From positions 124,001 to 188,000 of the forward strand of contig NW_026251774.1 in the NCBI RefSeq assembly GCF_025024155.1: a stretch of DNA of 64,000 bases, given 5' to 3'. The position numbers and the translations under genes were made by a program. Shown piece by piece: positions 1 through 11,053 of this stretch. How positions within the stretch are numbered: the first letter of the stretch is position 1; each line of letters begins with the position of its first letter. The DNA comes from Gamsiella multidivaricata. Lineage: Eukaryota > Mortierellomycota > Mortierellomycetes > Mortierellales > Mortierellaceae. The notes under the pieces are model-generated. The model saw only the letters and a list, made by a program, of their open reading frames with translations, was not told where the DNA came from and did no database searches.

Positions 1-3000
1 TTGGTGTCTTACAGGAAAGGTGTGGAAAGACATTGCCCTGATAGGCATCAAATGCTCGCTGAGCAAGGCAATCACTTTTTTCGCGACATGTCGCATGGGC
101 CGATCTCGATTTATTTAAAAAAAAGCGCGCCATTTCTCTTTCTCCAACTCCCTTCCTTGATGGAGACGCGGTGCATGCATCGCGAAAGTTAATATTTTGA
201 TGCACAAGACAACCAGAGCTCCCGTTTGTGGGTGTACAGCAAACTGAACTTATACAAGAACACACAGGGCTCCTCGTTCGTTTGTGTTGTACACCACTTC
301 CGCGTGGTCATGGTGTTACTGCTGCGGATACATGGTCAGAGTCAGCTCAGCAGACGCATAACATCATAGCATAGACATGAACATGAACGAGGTAGTCATT
401 AGGTCGCTCTCTTTTTTACCACGGATCTTGCAAGGTGGCGGAGTTGTACTTGGATATGGGTGCAATTAGAACTACAAGAGAAAAAGCCGTATCTCGCTAT
501 GGGACAGAGCCTTCTCTCCGTCGATGGTTCTGTGTTCTGAACGGGCGTCGGCAGCCGTGCATCATGGACCGCCGTGATTGGTCTCTTCGATCCGATCAGG
601 GTGCGTGTCTATCTTTTGGAGCTATTGTGGTGTTGTTTGTTTTCAAAGCTGGATGGCCTAGTGATCCAATCTTGCCCAGGTATGGGGCCATCTCTAAAAT
701 GAGCAAAAAATAAAATACACAGCACCGTACAGGATATACGGCTATCTAGTCCATGGGTCTTTCTCCAGATTCCAGACCGTTCCTGCTCTGGGTAATGTTT
801 TGCAACAGCTAAAGCTAGGATGTAAAAAAAAGTATCTGTCATTCTCAATCCACTTTACCGGTCCTTGCGCGTCTAAGTGTATGCAGGCTGTAATGTAATC
901 GTACCTTTGTCAGGGTATCTATCATTTTGGGTTAGGCTGGATTTACTCAATATGCTCTGTGCCCATAAGGCTTCCGTGGGGGTTCCGCCAGCACATGCAT
1001 ACTCGTGCTGGACCAGAAATAACGGCGGGCCCTATTATAAAATTATGAGATCGACTGAGGAGTGAATGAGATATAGTAATGGTCCTAGCAGAAGAGCAGT
1101 TTAACGAAAGAATAAAGTTGCTGGAAAGCCCCTCACTGGTCGTGCCTTTCGTTCGAGTGTTGGAGGGTATGCTCTCGCCTCCAACGGCAACAAAAACAGT
1201 AACACAACACAGTTGCCGACTATATTTGATACACACAAAATAACGTTTAGTCCGACGGAAGACAATTGAACAAGGAGCATGCGTGTTTATCCTGGAAACA
1301 TAGACATCAAAACAGCCTTTGCACCCGATCAGGCTGGGCAAGATATTAGTACAGTACCCTGGTCTGGTTGTGCGCTCGCTATTCAGTCTCGAATAGGGTA
1401 TAAGAGAATCATGAAGTGGCGTTATATGCCGGACTTGGCAAGGCAAGAGAGCAATTGAAAACCATGCATTAACGGGCAACTACATGCCAGAATGTCTCCC
1501 CCTCCCTTGGCCACCATTGGTGCCCATACAGCAGCATGCCATTGCATAGGCATGGCGGGAAAAAACTGTTTGTTTGTCTCTCATGTCTTTCATGATGTTA
1601 ATGTTTTTTGCGAGGGGATGCTGTGAGCACCAATTTAGTCCTACAGTTGAGCATAGCAGATGTCCAGGAAAAAAAAAAGCGTCATGATAATTTTTCGGGT
1701 CATGATGAAAACACTCGTACCTCATATTCTCGCTGTGGGTAAATAGTTATGTGGAGAATGGAGGTAGCTGCACGATGTGTCGTCAGAGTTGGGCAAGACG
1801 TAAAGAAGGAGGAGGGGGGTCGATGACAATTAGCGTAGAAGGATATCCGAATGGGCATTAAGCTAATGGGCCTTGATGACATAGACACCACTGTAGCATC
1901 GGATTCAACGCGTGTGCGTATGTATTGATGATGAAGATCTTAATTAACCTTCAACTCTCTACATCTTTTCACATCTTTCTGCATCTCTTTCTTTTATTCT
2001 CTTTCTCGCTCTCACTCTCGCACATACGCACTCGCACGCACACTCGCATCCACACTCTTTTTCTCGCTTTCTCGCTTTCATCTTTTTCACGCTCGTTCCT
2101 CGCCCTCTCTTTGCACTTCTCGACACACATACTTCGAAATCTACCGAATTCGCTTTGAACATATTATCCCACCATCTGAGTCATCGCCAATCACATCCCT
2201 TTGATCGGGAGATTTCCTCACCTCTTCTTGTCGTGTCCCTGAAGGGCCCTACACAGCACATCCGTACACACTCATCACACGGACTATCCAGCACCTACCA
2301 TTCCTTATGTACATACATCCTTTGAGATAACAAGACTCGAAACCATACGATATCAGACAGACAGGCATTTTGCGCGCTGGTTATTTTTTATCCTTTTTTC
2401 ACCAGACAATAGAAGGTAATTATCCTGCACTAAGCACATTGACTCATGCAATTTACATGCGACTGAGGAATGAAATATACACAGTGGCAAGGAGGGCATG
2501 GGCATGGCACGAACAATTGAGCGGGAACGTGGAGCGCGACCCGTAACAAATAATAACCCCTTTGTGTGCCTCCAGCATTCCCTCGGAGATAATTGCGATC
2601 GTGTTTCCCTTGTTCTTTTCTTCCTCCGCTTCCCGCCAGAAATATTGAGAGAGATAACCATGCCAACTCTAATGGGTGAGGGCCATGGAGACTATGTGAA
2701 TGATATGTGTGTGTGTCTGTGAATTTGGCAATTTGGCTGAACACAAAACCATCCAGAGAGACGTACTATCGGTAACTTTAACAAACATTAGGAGATATAC
2801 ACACACAAAAGTGAACAGACGTGCGGGTGCGCCTGTCTCCCATGCTGCTGAGAGTCCTTTAATGCCATATTAGCTGTGGTCGCTGCGCAAGCCTGGTAGT
2901 CGTTCCCTTGCTTCATTGTTTCCTCTTTGCCCCTGAAGAAAAAGACTAGCAGACAAACAGGGCACTTTTCCCTTGCATCCATGACGCGAGGTACAGAATC

Positions 3001-3419
3001 CTTTTTTAAATTTTTTTCCCGCCATTGTCATTTCCAGCCTACGATCACCTGCCGCATTGTTAGCATTCATCATCGTCCTTCCCTTCTCTCCAGTACTCCA
3101 GTACGTAATACATAAACCCAAAAAGATATTTTTATGCTTACCTGTCATGGCATTCCCTATAATCCAATGGTCATTACTCATACCATCCATCCGTTCACTC
3201 ACATACGCACACTCCCTGATCTCTCCTCGGAAACAGCAGCGGCTTTCTTGGTTACACCCACTGCAATGCAAGGGAAGCATAAGGCCTTCCAAACATATAA
3301 AGACATCGAACGACGACAATTCTCCCTCGTCTTTTTCTGTAACTGCAATATCTTAACACAACCTCTTCTGTGTGCCACACACACATTGTACATACTCTTT
3401 ACATAGTAATACAGCAGCC
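1..3419. other. Gene-free left flank
   Basis: No coding region, tRNA or rRNA could be supported here. Open frames are short and have no recognisable domain or exon structure. A pyrimidine-rich block with CT, CACT and TCGC runs lies at about 1955-2130, the sort of composition that elsewhere in this window precedes gene starts; it may belong to a promoter or an untranslated exon of the gene starting at 3420, but nothing proves it. Confidence 0.5.
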
Positions 3420-5978
3420 ATGTCCGACTTGACCATTTCTTTACCCACTATCTCTACACCAACACCAGAGAACGCACCCCGCACTACAACATCCACACGG
3501 GCGCCAACCTCCACATCAACACACACATCAACACGCACATCAACACGCACATCGACACACATATCCTCAGCAACCCTCACGTCAACACTATCACCAACAC
3601 CAACACCAACAGCAGCACCGAAATCCAAAACACACACACCCGTAGCTGCTATCGCAGGGGCTATAGGTGGAATCCTCTTCATCCTCATCGTCGTTGCCCT
3701 TTGGCTGCTTATTCGAAGACGTCGACGATTGAGCGCAAGGACATCGCCTTCATTGTCATCCAAGGGTCAAGATCTCGAGCAACAGCTTCAGCTCGCCTAT
3801 AACAACAAGCGCAGCCCTCCGGCCCCAGATTCAAGACCAACCACTCACGCTCGCCCTGAGCAACCAGCCAATAACAACGTCGACACAGATAGAGGCGACA
3901 TCTTATATAATGCACATTATCACAACGCCAACACAGCACAGCCCTCAATACCCTCTAGGCCAACAACGCCAGCAACAGAAGCCCCTGCCGCTCCTCGAAG
4001 GTCCAACTCATCTAGCTCCAAACGATTTTCCTCAGAAAAGCGAGCAGGCCATAGACCATCCCATAAACGCCGAGGATCCTCTCAGTCCATACGGTCCGTC
4101 ATCCTCCCCAACCCCCCTATTTCCGCACTTCCCCCCCTCCCTCCATCACCAGCAAATCTCCCAACTCAAACCTCCTCCAGACCGGTAACCCCTTCCAGAC
4201 CAACAACCCCTTCCAGGCCAACAACTCCCTCCAGGCCGACAACGCCCTCCAGACCGACAACCCCCTCCAGACCGACAACTCCCTCCAGGCTAACAGCCCC
4301 TCCCAGGCCACCCAGGCCGGTGTCACCCTGCTTTGAATCGCTCATTGTCGAGCCACCCGTTCAGAACCAACCCACAGACGTTCACATCGACATGTTGAAC
4401 ATGGACGTTGGGAAGCTACTGCCAGTCATAATCAGCGACGAGATTTTTCCTCCAGAAGGAAGCAATCCTCAGCAAACACAACAACATCAGCTTGCAACCA
4501 TCGACAACAAGCAAAATAGCACATCTGGTTCCCAGATCTCTGCACCTTCACATCGTCGACCGTCCATGGTACCCCGAAAGAGCAGTGATAGCTACTTCTC
4601 TCCAAGTCGCTCGCGCATCTCCATGTCTCATCTCCCACCACTACCTCCGCCATCAACCCCTCCACCTATCATACCGCGGACACATCCTAGTAACCTGTCC
4701 GAAGACCGAGGACGGGTCTCAGCCGAGTCATCCAATCGATCAAGCATTTACTCGGCCGTACCAAGTACTGCAAATACTCGCGGACGAAAGTCTAGAACGT
4801 CGACGGAATCCCTCTTATCTGCCGCCTCCTCTGCAAGACGCAGCACCAGTCTGGATTCGATCAACCTTCGGGAGGACTACTTAAGTCACAATGCTCGTCT
4901 CAAGGGCAACAACAGCCCCTCCGGAACTGGCCCGCAGATGACATCCAAGAAGTTGACTCTCCCTCTAGGCACTCCTCCACCGAACTCTGTCGTAAAGTCG
5001 TTGTATCAGCCCCAGCAGTACACGGAATCTGTACATGCCCGTCGGAAGCGCCCAAAAAGCCCCAGCCAGCTCCTCAGCACCGGGTATTTTGCCCCCTCTG
5101 ACCGATCTACTCTCTCGCCACTGTCCCCACCGCTCTCGCCACTGGCGGTTCAGGTCCCGAGGAACACACTTCCGCGCTCGTCGACCCAGCTCATGCATTC
5201 TACCACTGCGAACCAGGGAGTGGATCGGCCCGATAGTCCCACCACTGGATTCAACCATCAACCAACCTCACCTGTTCAGGCGCAGCCCGCACCAACGGGC
5301 GCCTGGGCAAAGGCGCAGTTGCAGCCCCAGAGCCGTCGCACTAGTAGTAAGAACATCACGCAGGCAGAGTCTCACAGGATCATGATTCCTTCTTCCTCTT
5401 CATCGTTGCGCCCATTGTCCCCAGCTGGCCGATCCACACCTCCTACGCCCACGCGCCTTGCAGATCATCTGCCACCATTCCCATCAGGAATCCATCCATC
5501 TCAGTATGTGCATCTCAAGCGCCCTTCACTGTCGCACCATCAACAGATGTATCCCAACAGCTGGGATGGTACCCGACCTGCAACCGCGACGCCCACGACA
5601 GGAACATCGAACGCTGTCTTTGGTTCGACTTCTGCCTCAGCCCTGGAAGAGCAGCGACGATCCATGTCCTCGGAATATTGGATGCACCACTCGATGCCCA
5701 CATCGCCCAGCTATTCGAATAGTCTGGGTGGAGAGGCTGAATCGGATTTAGATGTGCAGAGAATCATTGCAAATGCGTTGTCGATTGCGGCAGCGAAATC
5801 GGCAGCGGTTGATGCGGCCCGGCATTCGTCTTCGTCCTGGTACCGCCATAGTCAGCAGCCGGGATCGCGGTCATGGACGCCGAGTGAAGAGGCGTGGGGA
5901 TCGACGGCTAATACATCCACGCCAAGTTCGAGATCTCAGTCGCCGTTGAATAACGCGGGCCCGGCCACTCCAGCCTAA
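3420..5978 (+). CDS. Single-pass membrane protein with S/T-rich ectodomain and long disordered tail
   Basis: One open exon of 852 aa. I chose the ATG at 3420 rather than the in-frame ATG at 3372, because the protein then begins directly with a Ser/Thr/Pro-rich segment. Residues 1-74 are Ser/Thr-rich, as expected for an O-mannosylated extracellular stalk; residues about 75-98 form one hydrophobic segment, followed at once by a basic stop-transfer cluster (RRRRR); the remaining 750 residues are low-complexity cytoplasmic sequence rich in Ser, Pro and Thr. The tail holds seven SRPTTP-type repeats. No enzyme domain was seen. The architecture resembles fungal wall-stress sensors or septation membrane proteins (Wsc/Mid2/Skg6-like topology) without a recognisable WSC domain or signal peptide. 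The function is inferred from topology only. A T-rich stretch follows the stop. Confidence 0.8.
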   Translation: MSDLTISLPTISTPTPENAPRTTTSTRAPTSTSTHTSTRTSTRTSTHISSATLTSTLSPTPTPTAAPKSKTHTPVAAIAGAIGGILFILIVVALWLLIRRRRRLSARTSPSLSSKGQDLEQQLQLAYNNKRSPPAPDSRPTTHARPEQPANNNVDTDRGDILYNAHYHNANTAQPSIPSRPTTPATEAPAAPRRSNSSSSKRFSSEKRAGHRPSHKRRGSSQSIRSVILPNPPISALPPLPPSPANLPTQTSSRPVTPSRPTTPSRPTTPSRPTTPSRPTTPSRPTTPSRLTAPPRPPRPVSPCFESLIVEPPVQNQPTDVHIDMLNMDVGKLLPVIISDEIFPPEGSNPQQTQQHQLATIDNKQNSTSGSQISAPSHRRPSMVPRKSSDSYFSPSRSRISMSHLPPLPPPSTPPPIIPRTHPSNLSEDRGRVSAESSNRSSIYSAVPSTANTRGRKSRTSTESLLSAASSARRSTSLDSINLREDYLSHNARLKGNNSPSGTGPQMTSKKLTLPLGTPPPNSVVKSLYQPQQYTESVHARRKRPKSPSQLLSTGYFAPSDRSTLSPLSPPLSPLAVQVPRNTLPRSSTQLMHSTTANQGVDRPDSPTTGFNHQPTSPVQAQPAPTGAWAKAQLQPQSRRTSSKNITQAESHRIMIPSSSSSLRPLSPAGRSTPPTPTRLADHLPPFPSGIHPSQYVHLKRPSLSHHQQMYPNSWDGTRPATATPTTGTSNAVFGSTSASALEEQRRSMSSEYWMHHSMPTSPSYSNSLGGEAESDLDVQRIIANALSIAAAKSAAVDAARHSSSSWYRHSQQPGSRSWTPSEEAWGSTANTSTPSSRSQSPLNNAGPATPA
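4176..4301 (+). repeat. Seven 18-bp coding repeats (SRPTTP)
   Basis: Seven consecutive 18-nt units encode SRPVTP, SRPTTP (five times) and SRLTAP inside the membrane protein tail. Units differ mainly at third codon positions and in two conservative changes, so the peptide is better kept than the DNA. The phase is exactly six codons, so unit gain or loss would not shift the frame. Confidence 0.9.
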
Positions 5979-6988
5979 AGGACGATCAAACTCGCTTTTT
6001 TTTTTTCTTTTTTTTTTTTCTTTTTTGCTCTTGTCCATTGTAAGTTAAAAGTGCTAATAATAAAAGCTTTGAATATACGGGATGACAACGAACAACAGCA
6101 TCATCGAGTGTATGGCATGTAAACAAAGAAAAAAAATCGATCTGGGAGAGGTGTGCATGCCGAAAGCTTTTTTGGGAACTGTAGCGATATGAGCTTTTTG
6201 AGCCAATGCGATTTTGGACAAGCAACTGGAGTAAAGCACCTGCCGCGGGTCTAGTTCGCTGAGCTGCGTCCGCTCACACCCCATTACTCTATTCCAGCGT
6301 GCTGACTGAGAGTTAGATACACCGCGATCAGTTTTTTTTATTTTATTTTTTATTCAACATGGCCTCCGAGAGGGAACAATCAGTGTCAGCTTCCTAGAGA
6401 GATTCTACAAGAAACATTTATGCCCAAGAGCCTCAGATGGGCCCAGACCTCCATTTTTTTTTAGTCTATAACAATTTGTCTCTCGAATCGATTGACCCTG
6501 CGAATCTATCAGACCTAACTAGCAATGATCTACTACAGTCGTCCTTTCCACCAAAGTAGAGCCGATTCACAGTCGCCGAAAGACAGGTCACATTCCTCGG
6601 GCCTGCCCTTAGGCCCTGTGCAACAATTGCCACATCTCATCAGTGTGTTAAAAGTTGAAAACTCCTCGTTACAAATAGGGTAACTTCCCCATCCTCTCCA
6701 TGGTTGTCAACCGCCTCCTTCCTTGCAGGCAGTCCAGCAGCGTCCGATCCGCAGCGTCCGGGTCGAGCATGGGGCCAGGGCAGCTCCCGTTTGTATGGTC
6801 GGCGAGCAACGCACCACAAGGACAGTGGTCAGCCAATAAAAAGGGTATCTTCCCATCCCCTTTTTTTTTATGGTCAACCGCCTTACAAAAAGGCCCCTTA
6901 AAAGTCTAAGCCGCCGCGAATTAGAGCCCTTAAGTATTTTATTCACGTAAATATAATAATAATATTTTCTCTATTAATATGAAAGAAA
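5979..6988. other. Intergenic region with a diverged direct repeat
   Basis: The stop of the membrane protein gene is followed by T-tracts at about 5996-6026. No gene was recognised. A motif of about 40 nt (AGGGTA.CTTCC.CATCC followed by GGT..TCAACCGCC) occurs at about 6678-6715 and again at about 6843-6884, in the same orientation and some 165 nt apart. It may be part of a degraded mobile element. Confidence 0.45.
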
Positions 6989-7059
6989 GCGTGGTTGGTT
7001 TAGTGGTATAATTACCGCCTGCCACGCGGTAGACCCGGGTTCGATTCCCGGACCACGCA
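6989..7059 (+). tRNA. tRNA-Gly (anticodon GCC)
   Basis: A 71-nt cloverleaf is readable by eye. The 7-bp acceptor stem pairs GCGTGGT with ACCACGC, with discriminator A. The D arm carries the TGGTTTAGTGGTA box A sequence. The anticodon arm pairs ACCGC with GCGGT around the loop CTGCCAC (anticodon GCC). The variable region is short, and the T arm pairs CCGGG with CCCGG around TTCGATT, giving a good box B. There is no intron and no encoded CCA. All stems pair without a mismatch, so the gene is probably functional. It sits at the left edge of the repeat island. Confidence 0.97.
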
Positions 7060-7206
7060 ATCTATCGTTGACGATGAAGATAGCAAGCCTGCTCAAATTT
7101 CTGTTCGATCCTGTAACCGAACGATGTCTCTCTTCTGAGAGTAAAAGCGGGCAGTCGAGTCTCTCCTTTTGCCTTTTGCCTTTGGCAGCTTTTTTTTATT
7201 AGGAAT

Positions 7207-7224
7207 AATCTATTTGACAACCCC
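7207..7224 (-). repeat. Transposon-end-like 18-bp repeat (inverted copy)
   Basis: AATCTATTTGACAACCCC is the exact reverse complement of the 18 nt at 7533-7550. Both copies lie next to a shared GGAATAATCTAT motif and a T-rich run. The CCCC/GGGG end, followed by GTTGTC, looks like the tip of a Tc1/mariner or pogo terminal inverted repeat. Confidence 0.7.
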
Positions 7225-7532
7225 TGCACAAATCCCATGTAAAACAAGACTCGTATCTTTTGCGATTTCAAGTCGAAACAACGCGGCGAGAGGTTGAGAA
7301 CCATTCCTTCCCCATGCAACCTTTTACGACCTTGGGAGAAGCCTTCTTCATGACGGAAAACAGGGTTTTATCGATGGCGTACTCAGCGATGACGAAATGG
7401 GAAATCGGTTACATTGTGGAGTCCTTTAAGAGACAGATGACGATCTAGTTTAAAGAGCCGGGGCCAGGTATCATAAGGACTACTGGCATAATCGACATTT
7501 AAAAAATGCTGGCCTTACATGGAGTTAGTATA

Positions 7533-7550
7533 GGGGTTGTCAAATAGATT
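7533..7550 (+). repeat. Transposon-end-like 18-bp repeat, preceded by TA
   Basis: GGGGTTGTCAAATAGATT begins immediately after a TA dinucleotide (7531-7532), the target duplicated by Tc1/mariner elements. It faces right, toward the Tc1 relic at about 7820-8110, and is a plausible left terminus of that element. A 15-nt version recurs at 13074-13088. Confidence 0.65.
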
Positions 7551-7819
7551 GTCCCTTTTTATTATGAGGAATAATCTATACTGGCGTTCAAAAATGACTA
7601 ATACCAAATCCGTTTATTTTTTTCCTCAATGGTGTGCTATCCAATTGCCATGAAAGCTGGTTCTCTAGTAGCACTTGACCTTGTTAACGATCCCACTAAC
7701 TTGGAACTTGATATCTCCCTGTCCAAAGCAGAAATATTAGCATGTTAATTGAAGCAAGTTATTTGGCTAGTTTTGAACCATGCTGAAAAATGACACAGAT
7801 AAAACTTACTGTTGGATTG

Positions 7820-8110
7820 TCAATCGAATTTAGTACCTTGTTTGCTTGCCTTTGCTTCTGTGGACCGCAGTGAATCTCCAAGATGTGCTTCGAACCAGAG
7901 CACGGCTGAAATCCAGTGGAATCTTGTGCCATCCCACAGATATCCTCTGTCAAAGTTCCTTGCAGCTGTTCCGACGTGTTGGATACTTCCCAAGTTGTTT
8001 CTTGAGGTATGCCTACATGTGCTCGATGGGGCTCAAATCCGATGATTTCGCAGGCTGTGATATTTACATGGAGATGATATGAATGAGAAACAGTTGCCTT
8101 CTTGAAGATT
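7820..8110 (-). mobile_element. Tc1/mariner transposase relic (C-terminal part)
   Basis: Reading the minus strand in one frame gives the end of a Tc1-family transposase: QPAKSSDLSPIEHM, a stop, AYLKKQLGKYPTRRNSCKEL, a stop, then QRISVGWHKIPLDFSRALV. The block SPDLNPIEHVW...LK is the family hallmark around the third catalytic position. Both stops fall where tryptophan is expected: TGG has become TAG at 8013-8015 and TGG has become TGA at 7950-7952. Another stop lies just upstream, near HIISM. The amino half and the other catalytic residues are not readable. The copy is dead. Confidence 0.75.
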
Positions 8111-8313
8111 GTCCTAGTGTAGCTTATAACTAGAGCCGAACCTCCATAGTTTGCACACTTTGGTATCATTATAGAGGGACCAGTCCCGTATTCAATCCAA
8201 TTGAAACTGTTATTTTATACCAACGAACACATCCATATCGTCCAGAGCGACCTGGCTTCCTGGACATTAACGGTGGCAGATATGAACTCGTTTACGGCGT
8301 CTTGAAGACGTTC

Positions 8314-9755
8314 TTAAGAATAGACCTCTTCTGCGTAGGGGCTTGAAGGTGGTGACGAAAATCCTTCCATAGGAACCTCTTTCTCGACGGTGCGGTTGCG
8401 GAGAGTGATTTCGATTGCCTGCATCTCTTGGTCACTAACAACTGGCTCCGGATATTCGTAATCCAGGTCAAATTTGTCGTCGTCGCCCCACGTATCGTTA
8501 TCAGAGTCTTCAGAGTTGTCCTCATCCACAAAATCATTCTCCTTCAGTTGCTGGAATGTTCCCTTTTATTCCTCGCGACTCATTATCTCGTGAGTGGCCT
8601 CGACAATCACTTGTGAAGATCCTTCGCTATTGATCATGCTGAGGTAGTTCGGGGCAGAGGAGACCTTCTGATCGGCGATGGTTTCTTTGTTTCCTGCATA
8701 TCGTTCCTTGAACTCTTCTTGAAGACGATTGACTTGATCTGCCTTTGTTTCGACTCCAAGGCCCAGCAATCCAATTTTCTGGTACTCAAAGAGGATGGGA
8801 ACTTGGACAAAGTAATCACGAACGCATTCAGGGGTCACCTTCTCCCAAGAGCGAACTACACATGCCCAAAGTCTCCTATTTGTAACCGTAGCCGTGGATG
8901 ATCTTTTTCGAACGCGACGATTGCAGACGACTTCGAGCATCTCTCGGCTGTAGTGAGCCTTCAAACATCGGATAATCCCAGCATCGAGCGGCTAAGGCAT
9001 GGATGTTGTATTTGAAGGTAACCTGCTGATGGTGATGTTGAGGAAATCCCAGTCTTCGCATCTCCCATATCCTGGTGCGTTGTCGATCAGCAAAGTGATC
9101 TTGCGTCCCTTCCTGTATATGTCCCAGTCTAGCTTCCAGAGCCAGTCGGCGAACAGTTCACATCTCATGTAGCCACTTCCTTTAAATTCGGCATCGATAG
9201 TCTTCAATGTCGCTTGGGCCAAACCGTTCGGGCGGTACTTGACTATGGACGTATAAAACTTAATGAGTAAAAACCTTTTGCATTGCTTACGAGGATATAG
9301 AGGTTGCGTTTGTCTGTACCTGCGGCATTACTGCACACCAACACCGACTCTCGAGCAACCCGAGTGATCTTCCTGCCACGAATTGGACCGGTAGCAAGGG
9401 GTTTGTTGGACAGAGCTTTTAGAAAGAGACCCGTCTCATGGCAATTATAGATGTTATCAGGGCCAAAGTCCTCGAGCGCCATTTGGACCTGTTTAATTTG
9501 AGTACGGTAGAGATCCAAGTTGACTGATCCGCTTTTGCTATGGCCGATGTATCTCTTGAACGCTCTCTGCCCCTTGAACTTTTGAAGCCAACCATTCGAA
9601 AAGGCAGTCGGTTCTGGCTTATGCTCAGGATGAAAAGAATCTTTCATGAGGATCCACATCGCCACAGCCGTTCCTTTCAGGCGAGAGTCAGACATGTTGA
9701 TGCCTATCAAATTATATGACCTAGGGAATATGCTTTTAGAAGCGAGCAACTGCAT
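8314..9755 (-). mobile_element. Pogo/Tigger-like DDE transposase, inactivated
   Basis: The amino part (9291-9755) carries a CENP-B/Tc5-type DNA-binding segment (SNGWLQKFKGQRAFKRYIG) and the start of the DDE domain (IYNCHETGLFLKAL). A 53-nt intron at 9238-9290 (GTAAGC...CAAG) joins it in phase 0 to YRPNGLAQATLK..., the second catalytic block LLIDNAPGYG and the third, LPSNTTSMP-stop-PLDAGII. The following C-terminal region is acidic. Lesions: TAG at 8992-8994 and TAA at 8566-8568, both where Gln (CAG/CAA) is expected, and the first catalytic Asp of the NADETG motif replaced by His. The 5' end is unclear beyond 9755. It is a non-autonomous relic of a once complete transposon. Confidence 0.85.
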
Positions 9756-10738
9756 AGACTTCCGTACCTAAGGATTCCTGCTGTTTGTACAGGTGTAAAC
9801 GGCTTCTCCCACAACCGCCATTGGTCTTGGTTTGTTACAGTCAAGGAAGAGACGCAAGCGAACGATCCCGACTCAAGCTCTATCCAGGGGAACCTGCCGG
9901 ATCGCCACGTGGACACAACAAGCGCTTACCTGGAAACCACACATTGAGAAACAGAGCCAACACCTGCTCCATCTTCCAGGTGCTAAGAAAGAGAAATATG
10001 TCTCGCAAAGCGAATCTTGGCCATTATGCAGAGCATAGACAGACCGTGAACCATGTTTCTCGACCCAAGGCCCAGACAGAGGAACCTGTGCATCTCGCTT
10101 TGGACATAACAGGCGCTTACCTGTCCACTGCACATTAGGAAACGAAAACAACGATCCACCCAGCTTTCTAAACATATCCCCCTTCTTTTGCTCTTGTCTA
10201 GACCCTCAACAGTCTTCTCTATTTTTTCGACGTACCTTCAAGAAATTCGAAAATGAGAACGTGGAAAATGAATTTTTTTTTTAAAAAAAAAGGTAAAAGG
10301 TTTGTTTTATTAGAAGGAGTGGTATGTTGAGAGTGGTTATTGATGTCTGGTTGATGAGGGTACAGAAAAAGAGATGATGGTCTTAGAAAAAAAAAAAAAA
10401 GAGGTTTGAGGTAGACAGATGAGAGCAAAAGACAGTGATGGTGGCGGCGGTGGCGGTGGTAGGGTTCGATGGAGAAAAAGAGAAGGAGAAGGAAGATGAT
10501 ACTTTAATGCAAACTCTGAATAGCCCACGCTCATGGACTACCTAGTCTCTCGCCCTCGCCCTGGCCCTCGCCCTCCTCCCCTTCGCCTTCACCATTGCCA
10601 GCTCGCTCTCATGCCATCGTCGCATCCGCTTTTAATGATCTTCCGATAGCATAAGTGAGTTTAAGCATTACTGGAAGATGCTAGCTGGAGCGGCGAGCAA
10701 GGAACATTAATATACGGAGCAGTCTTTGTCAATGACAT
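9756..10738. other. Upstream part of repeat island with a 191-bp-spaced duplication
   Basis: No gene was recognised. A unit of about 62 nt containing GAACCTG, GGACA.AACA.GCGCTTACCTG and CACATT.AG.AAAC occurs at 9890-9952 and again at 10082-10143. The similarity extends some 20 nt upstream of each, giving a period near 191 nt. A T-rich block with GGTGGC repeats follows at about 10265-10470. Confidence 0.45.
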
Positions 10739-11053
10739 GTTCACGAATTAAAAGTGGTGGTCAAGAGCACAAACTAAAGCACTCAATGGGTTTGAAAAGC
10801 CAAAGAGCGGGAGAGAAGGCGATGAACAATTAAGAGATCAAGCTAGGGCCACGGAGCATTGTGGGCCCATAGATGTTGACCGTGGCAGCCCGCCATCTTA
10901 AGTAATACACGCAAGAGAAACATAACTCTCCCGATCCTAAACGATCCCCTCGCGGAGAGTATTGTCTCAACTTCCCTCACCGACCCTGGCCAATATCGCC
11001 AGCACCCCGCCGCTGCGGCCAACACCAGATATATAGCTAACAACGCACTCGCC
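10739..11053 (+). repeat. Non-rRNA half of a composite 28S-linked repeat (copy 1)
   Basis: These ~315 nt do not resemble rRNA but occur a second time, inverted, at about 57462-57781. In both places they abut 28S-derived sequence at the same point. Shared anchors include GTTCAC.AATTAAAAGTGG, GTCAAGAGCACAAACTAAAG and AACAACGCACTCGCCA. I saw no open reading frame and no convincing group I intron core. It could be the 3' part of a retroelement that targeted rDNA, or part of an rRNA-derived SINE. Confidence 0.65.

Noticed and set aside
943..1479. Minus-strand open frame of 178 codons
   Set aside because: No domain, no exon partners, composition like the surrounding noncoding DNA.
9866..10175. Open frames of 100-117 codons overlapping the 191-bp duplication
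   Set aside because: They run over a repeat on both strands with no family similarity.
10739..11053. Group I intron in 28S rRNA
   Set aside because: No conserved core elements of a group I intron could be recognised; kept only as one possibility in the findings.
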